Positions 56,051-64,000 of a DNA stretch of 64,000 bases are shown here, piece by piece (position 1 is the stretch's first letter; each line of letters begins with the position of its first letter). The position numbers and the translations under genes are program-made. The notes under the pieces were generated by a model. That model was given only the letters and a program-made list of their open reading frames with translations, was not told the origin of the DNA and searched no databases. Origin of the DNA: Periconia sp. R9002 (taxonomy: Eukaryota; Ascomycota; Dothideomycetes; Pleosporales; Periconiaceae). The stretch covers positions 62,001-126,000 of the forward strand of contig JAMAHW010000078.1 of the NCBI GenBank assembly GCA_023627715.1, written 5' to 3'.

Positions 56051-57563
56051 TGTAGGAATATAGAAAAAGGTACAGAAACTTGGTCCGACAAAGAGGAGCT
56101 CAGCTGCTGGACAGCAATGCAAGGAAGCGCTTCTCTTCTTATACAATTTGAAACGGGTTATCAATAGCGATAGCTAAGGAATGTCATTTAGACCTAGATG
56201 ATCAGCAAAAGGGCCCGTACATTGCTTACCGGAGTAACCAAGTCGTGTGACGGGAGATAGATGGTGCATGGGGTCACCCTTGTTGCTTCCATAGGATATC
56301 CGGTTAGCAGACAAGGGCGAACAACTGATCTGCATACGAACGAAGAATAAATGGCTTTGCAGTGTTACGACCCACAATCTTAACTCCGGTTCGGATCTCA
56401 TCCGAATCCGCGGTCTAGTGATCCACATAGACAAACTGCACAAGTTTATTTTTCTAGTAGGAAGCTGTGAGTTTTCTAAATCTTCATCTTCAATTTTCCC
56501 AATCTCTACCAAGCACATATATAAAAGGCTGTGACGTCAAATGAAATGTAGATGACTTGTTGCGTTGTTTTTGGACCAAGAAAAATAAATACGAAGAAAG
56601 TAGGCAAATGCTGGCGGAGTCTGGACATCCAATAACATCATAACAGGATTTCTGAACCCCGAGCTAGCCTGTCTATTGGCCGAAGTCTATACTCATGATA
56701 ACCGATAAGTGGGGTTAGAGCGTTGCAATCCATACTCACATAGAGCGGTGAACTTTTGACTGTTGTGTGATGCATCCAACGATGGCAAAGATTTTAATCG
56801 CCGTTCTCGAAGTGCAAACTTCAACTCTCTAACAACTATGTTTATGCCAACCGTCTGTGCCGCGCGGGACTCGCCAGCCCATCTCACTTAGCCCTTGGAA
56901 AATATTTGCATGCACTGTAATGGTTTCGGGTGACCTGATATCTCAAGCATTGAGTGACAAAGCGACGGGTAGATAGAATGAGGTCATATATCGGGGATAT
57001 GGTGATACGGTGAGCATGACAGATGCCTAGATTAGGCTGGGCACATACAATTCCGAGGGTCGTCGATTTACACAATTGGTTAGTATATACGAGCGGTTAA
57101 CGCCCAGTACTTCACCTTCCAATCTAGACCAGTAGCCTCACCGACTAACATGTTTTCTTGTGCTACTTCCACCACATGGATGTTAGGTTGGTGTTGGTGT
57201 ATGTCAACCATATCAGGCAGTAATATGTTAGCCTAGCAAATCTTTAGGAACGTGGAAGTTGATAATTCGTATCTTCCTGGTTTAGGAAGGTATATTGTGT
57301 TGGGATCTGCTGTTGTTGGTTTTTTGAAGGATCGGTCTACTAGCCGAAGGTGGAGCAAATATGTAGGTAGTCACGGCAAATATAAGTTAAACTAGTGCCT
57401 ATTCAACACGTGAGCTTATTTGCAACATTGAGACTTAAGGTCACGCAATGCATGATTTCGTAAGGGCTAGTTTTGTTCACCGGCCGTGATTTACAAGTTT
57501 GTGAAAGAACGGGTACTTCATTTCGCATCTCCTGTACTCCTCTAGGTAATCTTCGTCTTCATC
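56051..57563. other. divergent promoter region of the RiPP locus, 1.5 kb
   Basis: Head-to-head spacer between precursor and UstYa-type gene, so shared control is likely. It holds a TATA-like element for the precursor and a CACGTG E-box-like hexamer near 57408. Short open frames are not supported as genes. Confidence 0.5.
56138..56143 (-). promoter_or_regulatory. TATA-like element of the RiPP precursor
   Basis: TATAAG on the minus strand, about 88 bp before the precursor ATG. It is the nearest TATA-like match upstream. Confidence 0.35.
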
Positions 57564-58658
57564 ATGAGTTGGTTGCACAAGTTCGAGCGCAGCCGTGTGG
57601 CCTCAAGCACAATGCGCGACTCCTCGGAGTCAGATGAAGACGAAACTAAAGGCTTTGTAAGCGGAGCTACAAGAGCTGAGGACCGGAAATTCTTTATGAG
57701 CCGTCGCGCACTCATTCTTATTACCCTAGCCAACTTCTGCGCACTCATCATCTCCATCAGTCTCTTTGGGGTATGGTTCTTCAATAACTACATGGTGCGA
57801 AACGCGGCACTGCGACGGATATCTGGGTACAGTCCCGTGTACGACAAATATACAGTAGAATTCAAAGATGTTACGATTAACGGCACATTCTTTCCGCCAA
57901 AAGATGGAGGCGGGATCATGCGACACCAGCCTAATCCCGAAGATGACAAGATTTGGGAAGAGTGGGAGCTGACTCGAGTCTACCCCGTGACTCGCGAAGA
58001 GCTCACGAAGATGGGAAAAGACTATACCACAGTGGCGAAGCTTGAAGATAAAGATTGGGGCTTGGGCGATAACGCTTATGCGGCAATTTTTGATGTGTAT
58101 CATCAGATTCACTGCCTGAATTCATTGCGCAAAGTTGTGTATGGTGGATACTGTAAGCTATCTTCCCGTTAAAGAGGAGATAATCAACTGACGAAATTGA
58201 TGTCCAGACAATATGAGTCAAGCCCGAGCAGATAAGGTCATGCAAAGAGAGTTACATATGAACCACTGCTTTGACATCCTGCTCCAAGCCCTGCAGTGCT
58301 CGGGCAATATGGATATGATTCCTCTTGTGTGGATGTACACCCAAGCCTATCCATTTGCAGATATGTATGTCGACTTTCTTGTCCCATAGATACGTGCTGT
58401 TTCGACTTACTGGATATCAGGTCAATCAACAAGAAGTGTCACAACTTCGACAAGTTTACGGATTGGCGAAAAGAAAATAGCATCGACATGGACAAATATG
58501 TCGTGGTAATGAAGAAACCCAAGGGCGATAAGCCAGGTATCAAACAATTGCCGGCTTCGGACAAGTACTACGAGTATTGGGGGTATGATAATCCAAACCA
58601 CGTGCCCGTGTCTGAGGGAGGACTTGGCCTGCCTCTTGACGAAGACTCGAATCTGTAG
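57564..58658 (+). CDS. UstYa-family (DUF3328) oxidase
   Basis: Exons 57564..58152, 58208..58364 and 58421..58658 give 327 residues; the introns are 55 and 56 nt. After a hydrophilic, acidic N-terminus comes one membrane anchor (ALILITLANFCALIISISLF). The luminal part has both HxxHC motifs that define the family: YHQIHCLN in exon 1 and LHMNHCFDILLQALQC in exon 2. Late family residues include SINKKCHNFDKFTDW and an IDMDKY stretch. UstYa proteins catalyse oxidative macrocyclisation or other oxidations of Kex2-derived core peptides in dikaritin pathways, probably with copper. The divergent repeat precursor next to it is the likely substrate. No second UstYa, tyrosinase or dedicated transporter is seen nearby. 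Confidence 0.93.
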
Positions 58659-59952
58659 TCGTTGATAGAGTAACGGTGCGGCAGCAAGAAAACTATTAGG
58701 ATAGTGATAAATGTATACAAGTCAATACAAAAGCAGGTCGTACCTCGCCAAGAGCGCCACACTCCTATCCTAGTGCTTAAATTATTCAAGCTTCAAGTAG
58801 ATCTACCGGATGTTTAATGGCACAGTCCCCAGCGCAGTACCTCATCAAAGATGTATCGTTTAACTATCTCCAAATTGATGATTAGTAAAAGATTCAGTTC
58901 ATTGAATCCTACTGAAAAGAAGTCGTACACATTAACAACGACCTACATTTCCCCTGTCAGTAATCTATCCACGAGGTTTCAGCACGTCTTATTAGTGTGC
59001 TATACCCAATAGCACCCGAGCAATATACTAGCATTGCTTCGTGGTCTTGCATGCCGTCTTCCGTGACGGTGGATGGAATTACAGAGATAATTTGCACACA
59101 ACGTTCGTGATCCAAGACGTTCTTTTAGGTGACTACGATGTCTAGCTTATAATAACGACATATCAATCAGAAAATATTAAGAGAAATGCGAAAACAACTA
59201 AGATGCCCATAATATCAAATTCAAAGCTGCCTGGGGCTCCCTCACCAACGAGAATACCTAGCACTATGTTTCTGGGACATCAAACAACCACTAGTTCATA
59301 CATCTATTTGGTAGGCTTTAGACGTGGTGCTCCGCTGCCCGTGCTTGTAAAGCTCGTCGGGCACTATTTTGTCTGATCTAGCATTCGATCCATCCATCTT
59401 TTTGAGATTCTTGATAATAATCTAGTTCAAAATTTGACATGCGCTTTGGTTTGATTGGCATCAAAAACGGTAAGGATAAAAAAAGTAGACTGGAGTTTCG
59501 TCCATGCTTAACGTGAGTTCGGTTTGTTGGTAAGGTCAGTGCTAGTAACTGTTTCCCTTTCTATTGTGTTGGAAAGAGGATTCTGATCTTATCATCGCAG
59601 CGTTCACACGCGATGCTGGAGAGGTAGGGATGTATCGTTGTTAGGTGTCGTTAGCAAAACTGTTGATGAGGGGGCGCACGACGTAAAGGCCACCGTTTAA
59701 AAAAATAAGTGTGGAAATCAGGGATAAAGCGATATTAGTATAAATTATTTGTGGTTTCAAATCCTTGAAGGAAGCCAGGATGAATGCAGGGTTGATTATT
59801 CTTATCTATGTTCGTAAAAAAGATAAGATAATACAAAAAATCAGAATGCATCCAAACGTTGATGTCATAACATCATAAAACATAACCTCTTATCGTACAT
59901 TCCATCCTATCTTTACCGCCATCCCGTCGCGGATAAGAAAGGGCCATTCGTT
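58659..59952. other. intergenic, 1.3 kb
   Basis: Spacer after the UstYa-type gene; AT-rich, no gene supported. Confidence 0.5.
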
Positions 59953-60369
59953 TCACCACACAAGTTCGATGACCCCGAGGCCAAGAGCAGCAAGTTGTAG
60001 CGTTAGACTGGGACTGAGTATGCCAGCAGCTGAACTGTTGTTACTCCCAGTAGTTTTGCTTCCACTCTTGCTTCCGCTTTTACTCCCGCTTTTACCCCCG
60101 CTGCTGCTGCTGCTTCCCTTTCCACTGCTACTGCTTCCAGAGCTTCCACTGCTCGAACTACCACTGCTTGAGCTCCCGCTGCTCCCAGAGCTGCCACTGC
60201 TTGAGCCCCCGCCCTTTCTGGGCTCGAGTTCTCGAACTAAAACCGGCGCTTCACTTTGTGGAACAATCTTCTCGGGGTTGACTTGAAGACCGGCGGGCTG
60301 TGCAATAGGTGCTGGGCTTGCGAGCGCAACAGTAGCGAACAGCAGAGTAGCCACAGTAAAGGGTTTCAT
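59953..60369 (-). CDS. Ser/Gly-rich GPI-anchored wall-type protein
   Basis: Intronless, 138 residues. MKPFTVATLLFATVALASPA is a signal peptide. A short Pro-rich part ends with LVRELEPRKGGG, where EPRK could be a processing site. A low-complexity tract of Ser-Ser-Gly and Gly-Ser-Lys repeats follows (about residues 53-105). The tail NNSSAAG plus a hydrophobic end (LQLAALGLGVIELVW) fits GPI attachment. Such small proteins are built into the fungal wall or plasma membrane. The repeat composition leaves no recognisable fold, and repeat length probably varies between strains. Confidence 0.82.
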   Translation of the reverse strand: MKPFTVATLLFATVALASPAPIAQPAGLQVNPEKIVPQSEAPVLVRELEPRKGGGSSSGSSGSSGSSSSGSSSSGSSGSSSSGKGSSSSSGGKSGSKSGSKSGSKTTGSNNSSAAGILSPSLTLQLAALGLGVIELVW

Positions 60370-60573
60370 GTTGGAGGTGGGTAGAAGAATGGGGAATTAT
60401 CTTCTTCGAATATGCGATGATGCAAGGATGCGATGATGCAGTCAAGTGACGAAGTAAGATGCTTTGATGAGCGTTGATGTTGCTCGGAAAATCTATTAGA
60501 GGAATATGCTTTCGTATTTGTGGAATTTGTATTAATGATGCTGTGAATGAATTTTGACCACAGCTTGTACGCC

Positions 60574-60582
60574 CCTCTTATA
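60574..60582 (-). promoter_or_regulatory. TATA-like box of the GPI-type protein gene
   Basis: TATAAGAGG on the minus strand, about 205 bp before the start codon, followed by a pyrimidine/purine mixed leader. Confidence 0.35.
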
Positions 60583-60604
60583 TTCCGAAGCATGAGGCTG
60601 AAAA

Positions 60605-60736
60605 TGACATCAGGCGACAACATCCTACCCCCTTATGAGGGAGAACAGCTCGCAGTATACATCCTTCGGAAGAAAGATAAGTGGTTCTGCACAAGGCAAC
60701 AGCAAATACCAGTCAAGTAGTGACATCAGGCGACAA
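60605..60736 (+). repeat. 16-bp direct repeat TGACATCAGGCGACAA
   Basis: Exact copies at 60605-60620 and 60721-60736, 116 bp apart, upstream of both flanking genes. Could be a paired regulator site; no factor can be named. Confidence 0.7.
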
Positions 60737-61620
60737 TCTTTGCCCGAGTGCGGTTTTCCTTAACAGCAAATGACAAGCTTCCGGCAGGACCACAAGTAAA
60801 ATGACCTATGCAGAGAAAGAAGGCAACTGGAAATAAACAAGCTTCGCTGCGCGTTGAGGGGCATTTTTGCGTGCCCGAGGCATTCAAAGGTGGTGAGTTG
60901 GCCGGCGAGATGACATCACATGTTCATCTTTACCTTAGGCGAACGAAATCCCTTGGCGCAAACATCACCCAAGAAACCCCGCTCCTTCAGCCTTACGATG
61001 TTTTCTCTATTCTAGGTTACCGTGAAGAGACCCTGAGTGATACTCTTGCATTATCTATGTATTTAATCTTCGGTTACCCTATCATTTCCCTGCCAGCCCC
61101 TCGTATTCGGTACGCGGCACAACTGCGAAATGACAACGGCGATTCTGATCCCGCATGAATGGCTTCGCGAGGTTTAATCGACATATACAGTTTGCGAAGA
61201 TGCTGAAGTCGTAGATCTGGCGTCATATCAAGGTTAACTTTGCCCAGCAGCGTATTGGGAGCTTCCTCGGCTCTTTGTTCTGATTGATTTTAAGCTTCAA
61301 CTGCACAGTCTCCTTGGTTGACGGGCTCACCTCCCACCAAGGAACCCGCACTAACTGTTAGGCTTTTGAACGAATTTTGACCGGAGATTCTAATATTTAG
61401 ATGAAGCACCACGAGCATGTACGCACTGCCACCAAGCTGGGTCGGGGCGTAGTTGCTTCTCGGGTCAACATCGGCCGGTAATGCAACTCAGCCTCCGTCA
61501 GGCTTCAGCACATCCCGCGAACGGCGACACCTGCGCCACTGTTGGGTTCTGCGTCGATTCCACGAAGAATGTTTAGTGGTATTCCTCCAAATGTCCTCTG
61601 CGCGTTAAATTTGATTCGTC

Positions 61621-62520
61621 ATGACGAGTGAATCAGCCCCAGACTACTCCGATGTGGTTTCCGCGACCGGTTTCCTTCGGCCTCGCGCCTCTCGTTCCAT
61701 GGCCACGTTCCACGAACACCTTGTTACCTCGAAACGCATTCTCGCCCTTCTAGGTGCTGGGCTCTCTGCGTCCTCAGGTCTTCCCACTTATCGCGGGGCG
61801 GGAGGGCTTTGGCGTACTCACGACGCAACGCAGCTTTCCACGCCGGTCGCCTTTGCCGCCGATCCCGCACTAGTCTGGGAGTTCCATCTCGAGCGATTGA
61901 AAGAGCTCCGAAATGCGCATCCGAATGCTGCACACCATGTACTCGCTGAGCTTGCGAAAAGCAATGCGCAATTCTTAGCCTTAACAATGAATGTAGATGA
62001 TTTAAGTGAAAGAGCAGGTCATCCGGAGGAGCGACTGTGGCATTTACATGGACGTCTAGGGGATCTAAAGTGCCATAAATGCGAGTTATTCCTATCCCCA
62101 ACCGATTCGGCGGCCGTTATCGAATCACTTCTCCAACGCGATTCTTCAAATCCCCTCGCTCTCGACGACGTACCACGGTGTAAGCAAAAGGGGTGTAAGG
62201 ATGGCTTGCTTCGACCTGGAGTCGTTTGGTTTACCGAGTCTCTTCCGCGACCATTGCTTGCATCCATAGCAACATGGATAGGAGATGCGAATGACACTTC
62301 GAAGTCCATTGACACTATGCTAGTCATTGGAACGAGCGCTCTTGTTTATCCTGCCACGGCGTATATTGAGGGAGCGCGCAGAAAAGGAGCACGAGTTGCT
62401 GTTGTTGACATTGAAAAAGAAGACCCCTCATTACTCGGACTCGCTGAGCAAGATTGGTATCTCCAAGGCGATGCTGCAATAGTGGTGCCCGAGATGTTGA
62501 AGCCCGTATCTGGACTGTAA
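61621..62520 (+). CDS. divergent SIRT5/CobB-like sirtuin with altered active-site motif
   Basis: Intronless, 299 residues. The order of sirtuin motifs is kept: LLGAGLSASSGLPTYRG (about residue 41), TMNVDDLSERAG, LHGR with the catalytic His, zinc Cys in KCHKC and RCKQKGC, then VIGTSALVYPA and the C-terminal GDAAIVVPEM. Two substitutions stand out. The nearly invariant Gln of (T/S)QNVD is Met, and the acyl-lysine selecting Tyr-x-x-Arg pair is His-x-x-Arg (EFHLER). These may change NAD handling and acyl preference. It is a paralogue of the gene at 20 kb, sharing the GAGLSASSGL block and LLRPxVVWFxExLP, but lacks the insertion between Cys pairs. The 40-residue N-terminal extension is of unknown role. 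Confidence 0.9.
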   Translation: MTSESAPDYSDVVSATGFLRPRASRSMATFHEHLVTSKRILALLGAGLSASSGLPTYRGAGGLWRTHDATQLSTPVAFAADPALVWEFHLERLKELRNAHPNAAHHVLAELAKSNAQFLALTMNVDDLSERAGHPEERLWHLHGRLGDLKCHKCELFLSPTDSAAVIESLLQRDSSNPLALDDVPRCKQKGCKDGLLRPGVVWFTESLPRPLLASIATWIGDANDTSKSIDTMLVIGTSALVYPATAYIEGARRKGARVAVVDIEKEDPSLLGLAEQDWYLQGDAAIVVPEMLKPVSGL

Positions 62521-63492
62521 TGCGCAGACAGGAGACGCGGTTGTTTGTTAATGTCTACGTGGGGGAGCGAAGGCTAGGTATATTGATCATTCTACAACCC
62601 AATGTAAGCCCTTCCCTTCGGCAATCTCAATAGATGCCAAATCGCCCCTAACGACAAACTGGTCAAGGGTTCCCCCCATTCAAGTACTCATTTCGTACGA
62701 CAGAACATTTTGCAGTGGCAAATTTGGCCGAGATCGGCCATTATGCACGGCAATTGTGACACGAGATTGCGTGGATGGCTATTATTCGCAACGGTTGCAA
62801 CGGTTGCTTGTCGTGGTAAAAGGGGCGACACGGGGACGGGATGGCCTTGGGCATGAATCTACCGGTCCCGTGTGTCGGCCAAGGGTTGATCCGCGCCGAG
62901 TCATTCAAGCGAAGTCGAGGTGAAACTAGGAAAGTGCAAGATCTTCAGGGCCCACGTGGGTCCTACCAAACCCAATCTGGCTACCATGCGGCTCATCTGT
63001 CTGGACCCTGACAGCTTGGCAGCACTTTTTTTCAGAGTCCACAAGACGAGCCTCCGAGGACGTCAAAAGTTCAGATAACGGCAATTGGAGAATGTCATCA
63101 CCCCCCATAAGGGAACGGGGTGCATCGTTACCTACCCGTATACCATCAATGGACCTGTGCTTTCGACATGATTTGCATCGCCCGGCTCACCACGCTCATG
63201 TTGCAATGTAGCTCACCGCAACGTTGTCGACCCTGAAAAAAACCAAGCCCGCCTGTGCGCTGATTTTCGAAATCTCGGTTCGAGAACCCCATGGATACGG
63301 CAGAAGAAAGGCGGTGTCTCATGCACGGGGATCCTTCTACCATTGAAACATATCTAGGACCCTCTGAGCTTAGACTATTTTGTAACAAGGGGCAGACTTT
63401 TCGCCATCTGCCCGCGGGGGGCTGGTACAAAAGTTGAGAACGCCCAGCACTACGTTTGAGCCGTCAATTCTTCACTTTTCGCTCCTTTCGCA
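62521..63492. other. intergenic, 1.0 kb, upstream of the desaturase
   Basis: No gene supported; likely holds the desaturase promoter. Confidence 0.5.
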
Positions 63493-64000
63493 ATGATTGT
63501 AACAACTTCTCGAGTTCAGGCACCAACCGTCACGACTAGGCTCACGGCGGTGGCCGATGACAAGTCCACACCACTTCCAGATATCAAAACCCTCAAAGAT
63601 GCGATTCCCGCCCATTGCTTCGAAAGATCAATGATCCGTTCCTTCTCCTACGTTGTTCGCGATCTCATCATCGTTAGCGCCCTCTTCTACTCTGCCGTCT
63701 ATCTCGCTCAGCTCGACGCCCCCACGTACATCACTGTGCCATTATGGGCACTTTACAGCTTCGTCCAAGGCTGCTTCTTTACTGGTCTCTGGATTCTTGC
63801 CCATGACTGCGGCCACGACTCTTTCTCGGCTAATCTTACTGTCAATGCCGTGACTGGCTGGTTCCTGCACAGCATGCTGATGGTCCCATTTTTCAGCTGG
63901 AAGTTCAGCCACGCGCGTCATCACCGTTACCATAATCATATGGAGAAAGACACCGTCTTTGTGCCGTGGCGTAAGTCGGAGGCTAAGACTGTCTACACCA
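63493..64000 (+). CDS. delta-12-type fatty acid desaturase, 5' part only
   Basis: Open from the ATG at 63493 to the window edge, 169 residues, no intron seen so far. The start PLPDIKTLKDAIPAHCFERS is the usual N-terminus of fungal delta-12/omega-3 desaturases. Hydrophobic helices follow, then His box 1 (AHDCGHDSFS; most relatives have HECGH) and His box 2 (FSHARHHRYHNH), with KDTVFVPW after it. These di-iron membrane enzymes introduce double bonds into oleoyl or linoleoyl chains in the ER. The Asp in box 1 is unusual for the plain delta-12 group, so a specialised desaturase, conjugase or acetylenase-like enzyme is possible. The third His box lies outside the window. Confidence 0.9.
   Translation, partial: MIVTTSRVQAPTVTTRLTAVADDKSTPLPDIKTLKDAIPAHCFERSMIRSFSYVVRDLIIVSALFYSAVYLAQLDAPTYITVPLWALYSFVQGCFFTGLWILAHDCGHDSFSANLTVNAVTGWFLHSMLMVPFFSWKFSHARHHRYHNHMEKDTVFVPWRKSEAKTVYT

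Larger units (their letters stand above)
60370..61620. other. divergent promoter region, 1.25 kb
   Basis: Between the GPI-type gene and the second sirtuin. Contains a 16-bp direct repeat and a 116-codon ATG frame (60808-61158) without motif, left uncalled. Confidence 0.45.

Noticed and set aside
60808..61158. 116-codon ATG-started frame
   Set aside because: Mixed composition without signal peptide or motif; no expression evidence. Kept only as a note in the spacer entry.
1..64000. tRNA, rRNA, CRISPR arrays and intact transposons
   Set aside because: GTTCGA-like stretches were inspected (for example near 6367, 26248 and 27226) but lacked paired arms; no CRISPR-type arrays, transposase motifs or terminal repeats were found by eye.

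Overview
This window is nuclear DNA from a filamentous ascomycete (Pezizomycotina). The evidence is the many short introns (about 43-130 nt, GT...AG, often with a CTRAY-like branch point) and the gene families: HET-domain, PTH11-like rhodopsin-domain, DUF6594, DUF7730, UstYa/DUF3328, Zn2Cys6 and mixed zinc-finger regulators, and ACS and sugar-porter MFS carriers. The moderate base composition with long AT-leaning spacers would suit Leotiomycetes, but that placement is only an inference. Spliced models were built by hand from frame, splice signals and family expectation. Exon borders given without a caveat keep the frame exactly.

Layout. 1-25 kb holds a gene tail, a SET-domain protein with a duplicated SET start, a fungal regulator without a visible zinc finger, an SDR, a GST, an allantoate-type MFS carrier, a PTH11-like receptor, a secreted FAD-linked oxidase, an RWD protein, a SIRT5-like sirtuin, a HET protein broken by one stop codon, and an O-methyltransferase. 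25-42 kb holds a protein carrying bZIP, Zn2Cys6 and C2H2 motifs, a DUF7730 protein, an NmrA-like reductase, a Zn2Cys6 regulator, a DUF6594 membrane protein, and a TPR protein with a degenerate retropepsin-like tail. 42-53.5 kb looks like a carbohydrate-use neighbourhood: an alpha-glucoside-type transporter, a C2H2+Zn2Cys6 regulator, a secreted clan GH-A glycosidase and a secreted GH2 beta-galactosidase.

55.4-58.7 kb is the most interesting part: a small dikaritin-type RiPP locus. A secreted precursor of five exons, each ending in one copy of a Kex2-flanked core (TEFAPWYR; the fifth copy is decayed), is transcribed divergently from a two-HxxHC UstYa-family oxidase. I do not recognise the core from any named family product. 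59.9-64 kb holds a Ser/Gly-rich GPI-type wall protein, a second sirtuin with altered active-site motifs, and the start of a delta-12-type fatty acid desaturase that runs off the window.

The long spacers at 0.1-2.7, 9-10.6, 25.1-27.3 and 53.4-55.4 kb show no convincing gene. I could not run searches, so family names rest on motifs seen in the translations.
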